A stretch of DNA of 22,138 nucleotides, from positions 1-22,138 of IMG/VR virus record IMGVR_UViG_3300042106_000015; one strand, given 5' to 3'. A program made the translations under genes and the position numbers. This document shows positions 7,960-16,603 of the stretch, piece by piece (the first letter of the stretch is position 1; each line of letters opens with the position of its first letter). A model generated the notes under the pieces. It was given only the letters and a program-made list of their open reading frames with translations. It had not been told where the DNA came from and searched no databases. Origin of the DNA: a virus.

Positions 7960-8856
7960 TTAAACCTCCGTCAACAGCCAGCCCTGCGTAGTGTTGAAAT
8001 ACACTAGCGAGAAAGCGGCTCGTTCTGTGGAAACTGTCATATCGGTATTTGATCCTTGAATAGAAATGCTGTTAGCGTCACGCGCCACAGTAATGTTATT
8101 TGTGTCTGCGGTTCCTTGCGTGTCGATAATACGAACCCAATCACCTTGTGTTGGTGTTACAGGCAAGGTCATTGTCACGGCACCACCAGTTGTCGAAACG
8201 AAGTATCTACCACCGGCGACCATCGTTGTGTTTGACGTTGCTGTGTTCCATGTTGTATCGGTCTTGGCGAAGGTAACGGCGTCGTTTGCAATCTTGATTG
8301 TCGAAACTGCGTTGTTTGCAATCTTGACTGTTGAAACTGCGCTGTCTGCGATCTTGACTGTTGAAACTGCGCTTGCAGATAGTTTAGCCGTGGTCACCGA
8401 TTGGTCTGCGACAACAGCCACATTAGAAGTAAATCCGGTACTACGAATAACAACAGGTACACCGTTCGCTGGTGAAGCGTTCAAGGTGATTGTGTTACCA
8501 GAAGCGGTATAGTTCAATTCTGAATCTTGAACAACACCACCAACCATAACAAATACGCCGTCTGAGTTTGCGGGTGAAGTTGTTACCGTAAAGGAGTTAG
8601 CGGTACCGTTTGCTGTCCATCTATGAGACTTCCATAGTTTGGCATTCACGGCTATTTTCTCAAACGTCACAGAACCAGTCTGAAGTTTTGATGTTCCTAT
8701 GGTATCGTCTGCGGCTGTGACGGTCACATCAGCCGATGATAGACTAATGGTGTAAATCTGTGAGAGGTTGCTAGGCGCGGAAGTGAAGGTTACTGTATTG
8801 CCGTTGACTGAATAATTTGTCACCGGTGTTTGAATCGCGCCGCCTACCCATACCAT
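7960..8856 (-). CDS. C-terminal part of a frameshifted tail fibre
   Basis: A 298-residue segment from the first available ATG, which lies inside a repeat domain (LMVWVGGAIQ) and so is unlikely to be the true start. Residues about 1-35 and 75-130 are copies of one beta domain (VWVGGAIQTPVTNYSVNGNT and VMVGGVVQDSELNYTASGNT). Then come three 10-residue units, STVKIA-type, typical of fibre shafts. The C-terminal 90 residues (GRYFVSTTGGAVTMTLPVTP, then GDWVRIID and FNTTQGWLLTEV) match a common C-terminal domain of phage fibres. It is almost surely the distal part of the fibre begun at 9376, separated by a frameshift. The next fibre gene starts three bases after the stop, with GGAGG overlapping its end. 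Confidence 0.8.
   Translation of the reverse strand: MVWVGGAIQTPVTNYSVNGNTVTFTSAPSNLSQIYTISLSSADVTVTAADDTIGTSKLQTGSVTFEKIAVNAKLWKSHRWTANGTANSFTVTTSPANSDGVFVMVGGVVQDSELNYTASGNTITLNASPANGVPVVIRSTGFTSNVAVVADQSVTTAKLSASAVSTVKIADSAVSTVKIANNAVSTIKIANDAVTFAKTDTTWNTATSNTTMVAGGRYFVSTTGGAVTMTLPVTPTQGDWVRIIDTQGTADTNNITVARDANSISIQGSNTDMTVSTERAAFSLVYFNTTQGWLLTEV
8291..8380. repeat. Three 30-bp tandem repeats in the fibre shaft
   Basis: Three consecutive 30-base units on the + strand, each a variant of ATCTTGACTGTTGAAACTGC plus ten bases. On the minus strand they encode (A/D/N)(S/N)AV-ST(V/I)KIA decapeptides. They lie in frame, so copy number can change shaft length without a frameshift. Confidence 0.8.
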
Positions 8857-9141
8857 AAGGGATGAAGTGTTAGGAGGGCTTGTTGTTACAGTAAATTCGG
8901 TACAAGCACCAGTGCCTGTAAATTCGTCGTGATCGAGAGAAGCGCCACCGGCTGAACTTTCAGCCCATGATAAGGTACCAGCGCCATCTGTTGTCAGAGC
9001 ATATCCGGCTGTTCCGCCGTCGATGTGCAGGCTGGCAACGCTACCGAAGTTTATATTAGCCGATTCAAAGACCGTGTTTGCGCCAGTCCATGTTGTGTTG
9101 GCTGCGATTGAATGAGAATGGTCAAATTGGTTGTTGGATTA
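8857..9141 (-). other. Fibre-coding stretch without its own start; frameshift junction
   Basis: The frame of the downstream 298-residue fibre is open back to a TAA at 9139-9141. It translates as SNNQFDHSHSIAANTTWTGA, then NTVFESANINFGSVASLHID and, further on, TEFTVTTSPPNTSSLMVWVG. This is clearly fibre sequence: the last block repeats as NSFTVTTSPANS inside the downstream protein. No ATG, GTG or TTG occurs in this frame before 8856. The upstream frame ends at TGA 9122-9124, so the two overlap only over 9125-9138. Skipping one base joins them into a protein of about 470 residues. The upstream stop context is ATT-TGA-C, one base from the prfB site CTT-TGA-C, but no Shine-Dalgarno-like stimulator precedes it. 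Confidence 0.7.
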
Positions 9142-9376
9142 TCACATTTGATGTGGCAACAAAATCAGTGTTTCCATCAAAGCTGGCGGAAACAGCAATG
9201 GTCAGATTGTTGGAACTCGAAGTGTTTGTGGTAAACGTGTTTACGTGTGCGCCAGCAACATGAAGGTAGTTGTCTTGACCTTGGGTAATGTCATTGATCT
9301 TCGTCGCAGTGAGGTTATAATTCGAAACCCACTCTGCGAAAGTATTTTGCACATATACGTTAGATAGAAGCGCCAT
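9122..9376 (-). CDS. N-terminal part of a frameshifted tail fibre
   Basis: An 84-residue reading frame (MALLSNVYVQNTFAEWVSNY, then NLTATKINDITQG) with the look of the N-terminal attachment segment of long fibre proteins in marine T4-like phages. The family normally continues into repeats, but here the frame ends in NVIIQQPI and TGA at 9122-9124. The adjacent frame has no ATG, GTG or TTG before 8856 and carries on with fibre sequence. I therefore read this as the 5' part of one gene whose 3' part is at 7960-9138, joined by a +1 shift between 9125 and 9139. It overlaps the upstream 70-residue gene by one base. If it is expressed alone, the product is only a short fragment. Confidence 0.75.
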   Translation of the reverse strand: MALLSNVYVQNTFAEWVSNYNLTATKINDITQGQDNYLHVAGAHVNTFTTNTSSSNNLTIAVSASFDGNTDFVATSNVIIQQPI

Positions 9377-9588
9377 TACTTACTTTCCTTCTCAAGCAAC
9401 ATATGGAGCATTGCTTTTATTTCCGACATTTCTGTCTTTAGAGTATTTATATCAGAGGCAGCCTGTTGGCGTGATAAACGACCAGCTTTATATGATTCAA
9501 GTGAAGCCAAATCTGTTGAAAGAATGGCTCCTGAATCCATATCACGGACTTTATATTTGGTGTCTTCTACATGTGCAAAATTTCTCAT
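9376..9588 (-). CDS. Small coiled-coil phage protein of unknown function
   Basis: A 70-residue protein lying three bases after the giant virion gene. The first 40 residues (KYKVRDMDSGAILSTDLASL, then ESYKAGRL) look like a conserved small protein that I associate with structural regions of marine T4-like phages. Residues about 44-68 (ASDINTLKTEMSEIKAMLHM) form a predicted coiled coil with heptad hydrophobics. The stop overlaps the next ATG as TAATG, so it is probably translationally coupled to the following fibre. The role is unknown; a fibre or baseplate accessory role is a guess from position. Confidence 0.75.
   Translation of the reverse strand: MRNFAHVEDTKYKVRDMDSGAILSTDLASLESYKAGRLSRQQAASDINTLKTEMSEIKAMLHMLLEKESK
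9444..9451 (-). promoter_or_regulatory. Possible intragenic late promoter box
   Basis: Perfect TATAAATA followed by C on the minus strand, inside the 70-residue gene and 67 bases before the ATG of the next fibre gene. The other boxes sit 21-33 bases ahead of a start, and this one also encodes Ile-Asn, so it may be chance. If active it would give the fibre block an independent late start. Confidence 0.4.
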
Positions 9589-9591
9589 ACG

Positions 9592-12500
9592 TTACACCTG
9601 TATAGCCAGCGTTCTTAGATCTTTGATACGTGGTACTTGTGAAGTATCAGAACTTAGCAGAACGACCTTGATTGCGAATGTAAGGTAACCGGTATATGTG
9701 ATAGAGTCGGCTACATATTGCACTTCGCTACTACTACCCGTTAGGTTAGCCGTAGGAATGGCATATTCAAATTCTTTCCAATCACTTTTCAATTCACTAT
9801 CAGATACGGTAGTTGTTGAGGTGACCTGAGTCATTTCAACCCATGCTTTGTCTTTGAAAGCACCACCGTCTTCACCGTTCTGGATCTTGTAATACACTTC
9901 AATGGTCGCAAGGGCTGGATTATATGCTGTCAGATAAACTTTCATATCTTCTGCATCTTGCCCATCATCAAGAGTGATTTGACGAGAGATATATTTAGCC
10001 AGTGCGGAACCAGCGGCTCCTGTTTCACCCGTTGATACGTTGTTGATTTTGTTTTCAACAGATATATTAGAGATACGCTTGGTATCAATTGCAGGTGATA
10101 GAACGTTGGTCGTTGTTGTCAGTGTACCCGTCAATTGATATGACTTTGTGCCACTTTCAGCCGTTTGACCAAGAATACGTTTTTCAGCCGTCAAGTCATA
10201 ATTCTCATTGACTTCAATAGCCGTACCAGTTACATCAATAACGTCTGAAGTATTGGTGGTTTTGATACTCCATGTGGTTTCTGTACCGTTGAATTTCAAT
10301 GCTTGAATCTGTGGGTTCATGGTATCAAGAACGATATTATCCATCGCGGTGATCAATACATCCTTCCCTGAAGTTTGACCCCTGAGATTTTCACCGACAA
10401 TGAAATCACCCGATACAGCAACCGAAGGTGTTGAACCAAGATGAAGTTTGATATCAGCCGAATCGTTCGGGTCGTAATACTTGATAACGCCCTGTGGTGT
10501 TGATTGGCTTGAAACGTCAAATATACCACCGAGGCTGGTTGTAATGTTTTCGGTGCTACTGAATTTGGTACCGGTTGGTACATCCTTGACGCTAATTATG
10601 TATGGTCCGGCTCCTGATACGGCAGTGATTGTACCGTTAGCGCCAGAGGTAGCGCCAGTCACAACATCACCAACGTTAGCAACGCCAGCAGTATATGTCA
10701 CGGTAATTTTTGGTTCACCATGAATAACTTCGCCGACGTTCACCGTATTAGCGGCTGACAATTGGAAAAATTCGGATGCTTCGTTTGTAAGCCTTACGCT
10801 GCCTGTTGCAGTTTCATCAAACGCCGCACGGTGAATTGTGAACTTGAGATCTTCAGATTGGTGCTGAGTCCATGTTCTGTCGTTAGCCGAAGTGAACAGT
10901 ACACCCGCGGCTGGTTGCTTTGTGATACGAATTGTGGTATCAAAGATATCGAATTCGCCAAGCTCTGATACCCAAACATTATAGTCGGGTGAGTTACCAG
11001 CTGGCTTCAGTACCATCACGTATTCTTGTTCGCTGCGGAGATAAACAGGGCTGTCAAAATGGAACGGTGTAACCTTCGCTGCGGTAGTTGAAATATTGAT
11101 CGCGGCTGGGTACAACGTCTTAGAGCCGAATGGTACGACCTTAGGACCAGGGAGACCGTTTATCATTTCACGAATTTCGATCGTGATTGGTAGTGTGGTC
11201 GATTTGGTCTGGAAATAGATATCAATCTTAGATACAAAGAGACCGCCGGGTTGACGAACATAGAATGATTGAGCGAGTGGGTCAGGTGGACCATTGCCGG
11301 GACCGTCAAAACCTGTGGCGTCCCTATTAAATCTATTGATAGCGTTCTGCTGTTCTACATTGACAACGGTAACATTGGTTGTAGCTCGGGTAACATTGGT
11401 TACGTTGCTAACATTGGTTACGTTAGTAACAGTGGCCGCAGGCGTTCTGCCCACAAAGCGTTCACCCGATGTTGTTACAACAGAAACGTCGGACGTTCTG
11501 CGAGTATCGCCGACCGTGCCTATCGAAACATCAGGTGTTCTTGTAGAAATAATCGTGTCTTCGGTTGTTTGAAGAAGACCTGTTGCGTTATAGTTCGCAA
11601 CGGCGGATGTTGAAACGTCACTGTCCACATTAAGCGGGCTGTCTGTAAGTTTCAGAGATTTCAAACCTGTGCGGAATTGAAGTGTGCTATCGTTAGGAAT
11701 ACGGAACACCATCAACAGTTGCCCGTTGGCGTCTGTGACCATACTTGAACCGTAAGACGGTGCAGTCAATAAGGCTTCGGTAAAGGCTGAAACACTAGCA
11801 CAGTAGGCACTTACATCTTCATCATCAAAGAAGGCATAGACACGGGTGTTAGGTTTTAGGCTTTCGGCTGTTACCTGAATGACGCGAGAACGCATAAACG
11901 GAATAACAGAAACGTCAACAACTTTAGGACCGATACTCTGTGTCTGAGTACCAGGACGCACGTTTAACTGAATACCAGTACGAGACTGGCGCTGTGTTGT
12001 CGTCGTTGTTCTTGTTGTTTCTGTACGACCAAAGATAGATCCTTGACCGCCACCGGCGAATGTAATACGGTTAACACCAACGTCGGCTGTTTCAGAAGAA
12101 GTAGAAGAACCCGTCCAGTTAGTTTGCCAATCGTTCCATTGCGTACCCCAGGCGTTTGAGAGAGTTTCCCATGCGTCCATGTTGCCATCGAAGTTTACTT
12201 GAACGTCAGGCTTCTGTGAAGTATCGGTCCAGTTATCTTGGTCAGGATTGAGAGTCATTGTACCAACCCAATGGAACAATAGTTCGCCAACTGCGTTGCG
12301 TGTCTTAGACGCGAACGGCTGGTGAACTTGAACAGAGTGGGTGTATGGTAGGGTCAATAGTTCGCCATCAGTAGGCAATTGAATTGCTGTCACTGTGGCT
12401 GTTGCGCCAGACGAATCGCCTGTTGCTGTAGTCGAGACTGCCCATGTGCCGGAAGTAATTTCAATATATAAGCGGTCAGTGTTGTCGTGAACAATTTTAC

Positions 12501-15500
12501 CCTGGGCTGTTGCTGCGCCGAGGTTCGCACCCTGATAAACATCTTCACGTATGGTGAAAGTGCCCGCAATAGGTGTTACATCAAGACGGGCATCATTAGG
12601 CTGAAGCACGATATTGGTCGAGTTGCTTGAGTCATAATCGAGTTCGTTGTTGTATAAAGAAAACTGAGGTCTTGCAGATTGTTCTTTCTCGTCTATTGCG
12701 ATTTTGTAATCTGTGTTGGTTACATCACCTTGACCATGCCCAGTAAATGGGTCTACGAACATACCATTCTTGAATCTGTCTACGCCAGAACCATCAAGAA
12801 TTTGAAGTTCGCCAGTATCTTTTTCCAGTAGTGATAGAGAGGTGTAATATTCAAGGTTGTTGATACGCTGTTCAAGAACAGAAATATCTTTCATTGTGAA
12901 ACGTCTGTTATCCATTTGACGAATGGTAGACGATAGTTCTGATCTACCAATGTCACGGGCCACGTTAGGAGCCAGTGAAGGATAAGGTGGAATAGTAACA
13001 ACAGCCAGAGACATAGCGGAGTCAATATCTTCCGGTGTCTTAGGCGTTAATGATGGTGCGCCTTTAAGGACTTTGAATGTTCCCTCAAGGTCAAGAACAA
13101 CTTTGTCTTTACGACCAAGATAATACTCAAGGTCAAATGTCATGTTCTCGTTCGGTGCTGACATATGCACACCAGCAGAAGTAACCTGAAATACGGATGA
13201 ATTGGCTGGGTTCGTTGTTACAGTGCCAAATGTTGTTGTGCTTATGGCTGTGTTGGCGCGGAACGGTCGTATATCAATGGAATCCCTCAAATCAAACTGA
13301 GCACCAGTTGTTGGTGAAGTGAAGATAGGAATTTCTTTGGTCGTGATTGCGGTCGTGTCAGCCGTGTTCGCATCATTGATAGGATACGAGTCAACGGAAA
13401 GGTAACCGATACCCGATGAGGTATCATGGGTGAAGTGATCCAATTTGATAAGGATATAGTCACCGGAGGTGATTGTCAGAGTCGATGATGCTTTTTGTTC
13501 AAGCAAGGCATGGTCATAATAGTTATCTTTTTGGCCCGTGTCTAATTCGAAATGCGTAGTAACGTCTGTACCTTCACCGACCGCAGTAAAGGCTGTTGCT
13601 TTCTTACGGACTTCAGTGATTTGGTAAACATCAGATAGGCCTAGACCCCAAGGACCAGCAGTTGTTTCGCTGTGGGTGTCGGTGCGGATCATGACATAAC
13701 GAGCCTGGTTGCTTGTCTTAGCAATCTCTTGACCGTCAGTCTTTTGAAGTTTCGCTTGGACAGATACCGTAGATGTTCCGGTCAAAGTTTGTAGTACAGT
13801 GAACGCCGAACTGGGTGACGAACCGACAATTCCTCGGGTTCCACCTGTAGTGACGCCTGACATATCAAGGATGGTTCCAGATTCTAGCCACTTTGTATAT
13901 GTGTTAGAAGAAAGGTTACCAGGTGCTGTTGTAATAGTCAAAGAAGTTTGGGTTGGGATACCATCAATGATATATGGACCGTTTCCACCAAGCTTGATTT
14001 GGTCACCAACATCAAATTCAGTTTGGAAAGCAGTGCCTATACCAGTCACGGTGCTTGTTGTCAATGATGCTGTACCAGTCAGAGCGGTTGTCTCTGCGTT
14101 GCTTTTCATTGACACAACGAAACCATCTAGTTTTTGTGTGGCGTTCAAGGCGCCTGTTGCGGCATACACCTCATCGGCTTCACCAGTTGCAACAGCAAAT
14201 GTGCCGTCTGTCGCCATCGTTACTTCAAAGTCTTTAAGGAATTGGAAGGTGTTATCGATCGAGCCAGTTGAGTCACGCAGGCGTTTTGTGTAACTTTGTG
14301 GAATGGCAAAGACGCTGGTATTGAAACCAGTTTCTTTCAAGACAGCCAAGGATGATTCCAAAACGGGATCACCGAAAGCATCTGCACCCGAGGAGTTGTC
14401 CAGATATATACTTCTCACGGCGCCAAATGTGCCAGAAGTCATCTGAATATCAAAGAGATATAAACGATAAACACAAGCCGCATCACCAGGGTCACCTGAT
14501 TCGTAAACTACAGCCCGGATGTAAGCAGTACCTACTTCAGAGCCAGGAGCCGCTGTAATACCGTATGTACCAGATGTAACAGAATCTGCCGCTGTGTCTC
14601 TCAAGGAAACGGAAGGGATACCATCAGTATTCCAGATACCCGACATTTCATTGACAAGAACATAGTTACCATAGTTGGCTGGAATTGGTTGTGCTTCAAC
14701 CTCAAGAGCATCGGTGCCCTTATCAGTTTCAAGATAGGTAGTTACCAGAGTTTCGTATTCAAAGCCGTGTACGAATGCTTTACCGGCTTCAACACCGATG
14801 GCTAATTTGTTTACGTCACCAGAGTTAGCCAGTGTTAGATAACCAAGGTTTGTGCCATCATTCAAGTGTTCACGAACACGAATTGGCATTGGTTGTACGG
14901 TGTAGTTGCCCGACTCGTCAAATGTACGACGAGCGAATTCTTTGCGTAGTTCCGCATATTGAGTACGGTCACCACGGGCTTTCACAACACCAGCATCAAT
15001 CTGCATCAATTCATAGAAGTCGGTAAGGTCGGTTGTGTTCAAAGATTTCGTAGCCAGTGTGGCTACCATCTTGAAACGGTCAGCACCAGGGGCCGCAAAG
15101 TTGAATGAACCCTGTGCAGGATCTAACAGAGTGGCGTCTGAGGTAGAATCTACGGTAGATTCCGTAATTGTGTAACCGATTTTGTATGACGGTGTCGGTG
15201 TGTATTTGTCGAGGGTAACAGTCTGCTTAGAAACACGAATGAAGTTTCCTTTGGCATAGATGATACCGGCGTCAATAGTAACAGCCGAACCAAGACCAGC
15301 CTGTGTTGTTGTGTTTACGACGTTGGCGTTTAGACCTGAGTTAGAGGTCAATACTTCATTAGCCGAAAATAGTTGTGAGGTATTGTTAGAACCAGAAGAG
15401 GTATATTTGACGAACAGAGTATTGTATTCAGGTGCACCAACTTCTGTACCTGCAGCATAACCAACAACTTGTGCGGTTACACCACTTGTATTACCAGTGA

Positions 15501-15795
15501 TTGTCGTACCATCGAATAAAGAAGCATCAACAGTACCGCCGCCGTGGTTATCATCGCGCAAATGAACGTAGTTGTATTCGAGGTCGAGTGATAGTTCACA
15601 ACCAGCAACAATCGTGCCTTCTTTAAAAACGTGGGTACCATGCTTCGCAATCTGGTCCTGTAGATAGGATTGAATCTGCGTTAGTTCACGGGCTTGTACC
15701 GCGAAACCTGGACGGAACAGAATTCGATGAAAATCGTTGTCTTCATCAAAATCGTCGTAGTACGGGTCCACATTTAAGTCGGTGGTTAAAGTCAT
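9592..15795 (-). CDS. Giant baseplate/tail virion protein, DUF4815-type
   Basis: A 2067-residue structural protein and the largest gene here. Its N-terminus (PYYDDFDEDNDFHRILFRPG, then FAVQARELTQIQSYLQDQ) is the DUF4815 signature of large virion proteins in T4-like cyanophages and related myoviruses. A conserved block at about 925-1060 includes TIPPYPSLAPNV, RRFTMKDISVLEQRI and FKNGMFVDPFTGHGQGD. Near 1320 is NTRVYAFFDDEDVSAYC. An Asn-Val-Thr-rich linker at about 1455-1485 precedes DPLAQSFYVRQPGGLFVSKI, and YLRSEQEYVMVLKP lies near 1585. The final 130 residues (YISRQITLDDGQDAEDMKVY, then LTAYNPALATIEVYYK) resemble a widespread virion C-terminus. Short beta modules of the form GE.V.G.TSG.....V recur. 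By position after gp8 it may occupy the gp9/gp10 peripheral site where fibres attach, but this is inference. Confidence 0.85.
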   Translation of the reverse strand: MTLTTDLNVDPYYDDFDEDNDFHRILFRPGFAVQARELTQIQSYLQDQIAKHGTHVFKEGTIVAGCELSLDLEYNYVHLRDDNHGGGTVDASLFDGTTITGNTSGVTAQVVGYAAGTEVGAPEYNTLFVKYTSSGSNNTSQLFSANEVLTSNSGLNANVVNTTTQAGLGSAVTIDAGIIYAKGNFIRVSKQTVTLDKYTPTPSYKIGYTITESTVDSTSDATLLDPAQGSFNFAAPGADRFKMVATLATKSLNTTDLTDFYELMQIDAGVVKARGDRTQYAELRKEFARRTFDESGNYTVQPMPIRVREHLNDGTNLGYLTLANSGDVNKLAIGVEAGKAFVHGFEYETLVTTYLETDKGTDALEVEAQPIPANYGNYVLVNEMSGIWNTDGIPSVSLRDTAADSVTSGTYGITAAPGSEVGTAYIRAVVYESGDPGDAACVYRLYLFDIQMTSGTFGAVRSIYLDNSSGADAFGDPVLESSLAVLKETGFNTSVFAIPQSYTKRLRDSTGSIDNTFQFLKDFEVTMATDGTFAVATGEADEVYAATGALNATQKLDGFVVSMKSNAETTALTGTASLTTSTVTGIGTAFQTEFDVGDQIKLGGNGPYIIDGIPTQTSLTITTAPGNLSSNTYTKWLESGTILDMSGVTTGGTRGIVGSSPSSAFTVLQTLTGTSTVSVQAKLQKTDGQEIAKTSNQARYVMIRTDTHSETTAGPWGLGLSDVYQITEVRKKATAFTAVGEGTDVTTHFELDTGQKDNYYDHALLEQKASSTLTITSGDYILIKLDHFTHDTSSGIGYLSVDSYPINDANTADTTAITTKEIPIFTSPTTGAQFDLRDSIDIRPFRANTAISTTTFGTVTTNPANSSVFQVTSAGVHMSAPNENMTFDLEYYLGRKDKVVLDLEGTFKVLKGAPSLTPKTPEDIDSAMSLAVVTIPPYPSLAPNVARDIGRSELSSTIRQMDNRRFTMKDISVLEQRINNLEYYTSLSLLEKDTGELQILDGSGVDRFKNGMFVDPFTGHGQGDVTNTDYKIAIDEKEQSARPQFSLYNNELDYDSSNSTNIVLQPNDARLDVTPIAGTFTIREDVYQGANLGAATAQGKIVHDNTDRLYIEITSGTWAVSTTATGDSSGATATVTAIQLPTDGELLTLPYTHSVQVHQPFASKTRNAVGELLFHWVGTMTLNPDQDNWTDTSQKPDVQVNFDGNMDAWETLSNAWGTQWNDWQTNWTGSSTSSETADVGVNRITFAGGGQGSIFGRTETTRTTTTTQRQSRTGIQLNVRPGTQTQSIGPKVVDVSVIPFMRSRVIQVTAESLKPNTRVYAFFDDEDVSAYCASVSAFTEALLTAPSYGSSMVTDANGQLLMVFRIPNDSTLQFRTGLKSLKLTDSPLNVDSDVSTSAVANYNATGLLQTTEDTIISTRTPDVSIGTVGDTRRTSDVSVVTTSGERFVGRTPAATVTNVTNVSNVTNVTRATTNVTVVNVEQQNAINRFNRDATGFDGPGNGPPDPLAQSFYVRQPGGLFVSKIDIYFQTKSTTLPITIEIREMINGLPGPKVVPFGSKTLYPAAINISTTAAKVTPFHFDSPVYLRSEQEYVMVLKPAGNSPDYNVWVSELGEFDIFDTTIRITKQPAAGVLFTSANDRTWTQHQSEDLKFTIHRAAFDETATGSVRLTNEASEFFQLSAANTVNVGEVIHGEPKITVTYTAGVANVGDVVTGATSGANGTITAVSGAGPYIISVKDVPTGTKFSSTENITTSLGGIFDVSSQSTPQGVIKYYDPNDSADIKLHLGSTPSVAVSGDFIVGENLRGQTSGKDVLITAMDNIVLDTMNPQIQALKFNGTETTWSIKTTNTSDVIDVTGTAIEVNENYDLTAEKRILGQTAESGTKSYQLTGTLTTTTNVLSPAIDTKRISNISVENKINNVSTGETGAAGSALAKYISRQITLDDGQDAEDMKVYLTAYNPALATIEVYYKIQNGEDGGAFKDKAWVEMTQVTSTTTVSDSELKSDWKEFEYAIPTANLTGSSSEVQYVADSITYTGYLTFAIKVVLLSSDTSQVPRIKDLRTLAIQV
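11343..11432. repeat. Asn-Val-Thr linker repeat in the giant virion gene
   Basis: On the + strand, variants of GTAACATTGGTTACGTT recur several times in this stretch. On the minus strand they encode alternating NVT and NVS triplets (TNVTNVSNVTNVTRATTNVT). It lies in frame in a low-complexity linker between two folded blocks of the protein. Confidence 0.7.
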
Positions 15796-15825
15796 TCGCT
15801 ATACTTTCGTGTCTTCATTCATGTA

Positions 15826-15833
15826 TATTTATA
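15826..15833 (-). promoter_or_regulatory. T4-type late promoter box upstream of the giant virion gene
   Basis: Perfect TATAAATA on the minus strand, 30 bases before the ATG of the 2067-residue protein. It overlaps the TAA stop of the homing endonuclease (15829-15831). It gives the giant gene its own late start, so the endonuclease insertion need not have cut it off from transcription. Confidence 0.75.
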
Positions 15834-16572
15834 ATACTTGGACAAAATAGCCTTTGTATTGTTTTAGTTTACCACTGGCAACCGAGGACATATTACCAGC
15901 ATGTAGATTATTTTCTTTACAATATTTCGACATATTCTCTATTATTTCTTCTGTACCATCGGGGTGTGTGAGTAACCATTTTTTAGTGTTCCTCACGATA
16001 CCCATTTTACTTTCGCTTAATTTCTTCTTCGATATTGCTGACATAGGAACACCTTTGTTTGGCGCAGTTCTTCCTGTAGCCTTTTCACTCATTTTCTTCT
16101 TTGTTTCATCACTATGTTTTTTACCGTATAGTGGATGATTAATACCAGCGGTTTTACCCCTACGGTTTCGCCTCATCTTCTCTATGGCTTCGGCACTATG
16201 TTTCCTACCGAACATTGGATTTAAATCACCAGAACGGTCTTTACCCCTCCAATGATTATTATCACTCATTTTCTTCTTTGTTTCATCACTATGTATGAAT
16301 AGTCCAGAACCACCTTTATTCATGTTATAGCCATTATCAAAACTGTCGTATTTTTCAACATAAAACTTTTCCAGCGCGGTCGCTTCTTCAATAGTTTCTA
16401 CCGAATCAATTTCTTCTATGGAGAAATTATGGGTCCCTAAAGAAATCATTGCCTCATGTAAATCATAACCACTTTTCTTATGTTCATCAAAGCGCCCCTC
16501 AATTGTATTCTTAGTAAGCCCGATATAGTTCTTGTCGTTTTTAATGTTCGTTATTCTGTAAATATGATACAT
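15829..16572 (-). CDS. Free-standing GIY-YIG homing endonuclease with NUMOD3 repeats
   Basis: A 247-residue site-specific endonuclease of the T4 Seg/I-TevI type, expected to cut an endonuclease-free allele so that repair copies the gene in. The GIY-YIG domain covers residues 1-88, with HIY at 3-5 in place of GIY, YIG at 16-18, Arg27, His31, Glu68 (LEKFYVEKY) and Asn83 (GYNMNKGG). These match the catalytic Tyr, Tyr, Arg, His, Glu and Asn of I-TevI. From about 90 to 190 come four NUMOD3-like DNA-binding segments (HSDETKKKM, HSAEAIEKMRR, HSDETKKKM, SAISKKKL). The C-terminus (KWLLTHPDG...NMSKYCKENNL) resembles the helix-turn-helix tail of such enzymes. It looks more A+T-rich than its neighbours, which fits transfer. 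All catalytic residues are present, so it looks intact. Confidence 0.93.
   Translation of the reverse strand: MYHIYRITNIKNDKNYIGLTKNTIEGRFDEHKKSGYDLHEAMISLGTHNFSIEEIDSVETIEEATALEKFYVEKYDSFDNGYNMNKGGSGLFIHSDETKKKMSDNNHWRGKDRSGDLNPMFGRKHSAEAIEKMRRNRRGKTAGINHPLYGKKHSDETKKKMSEKATGRTAPNKGVPMSAISKKKLSESKMGIVRNTKKWLLTHPDGTEEIIENMSKYCKENNLHAGNMSSVASGKLKQYKGYFVQVL
16085..16294. repeat. Two identical 33-bp direct repeats inside the homing endonuclease gene
   Basis: The same 33 bases occur at 16085-16117 and 16262-16294, 177 bases (59 codons) apart and in frame. They encode the HSDETKKKMS core of two NUMOD3 units. Identity at the DNA level suggests recent internal duplication or gene conversion of the DNA-binding repeat. 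Confidence 0.85.
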
Positions 16573-16595
16573 GATAATTCCTTTGTTGTATCATG

Positions 16596-16603
16596 TATTT
16601 ATA
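16596..16603 (-). promoter_or_regulatory. T4-type late promoter box upstream of the homing endonuclease
   Basis: Perfect TATAAATA followed by C on the minus strand, 23 bases before the endonuclease ATG, which also has AAGGA ahead of it. The surrounding + strand TCATGTATTTATAA nearly repeats the sequence on the other side of the endonuclease gene. Confidence 0.75.

Noticed and set aside
13799-14293. Long + strand open frame (164 codons) opposite the giant gene
   Set aside because: It is antisense to a clearly coding gene, has no ribosome-binding site or family resemblance, and its Val/Pro/Ala-rich sequence is typical of a shadow frame. The same applies to + strand frames at 877-1380 and 8066-8512.
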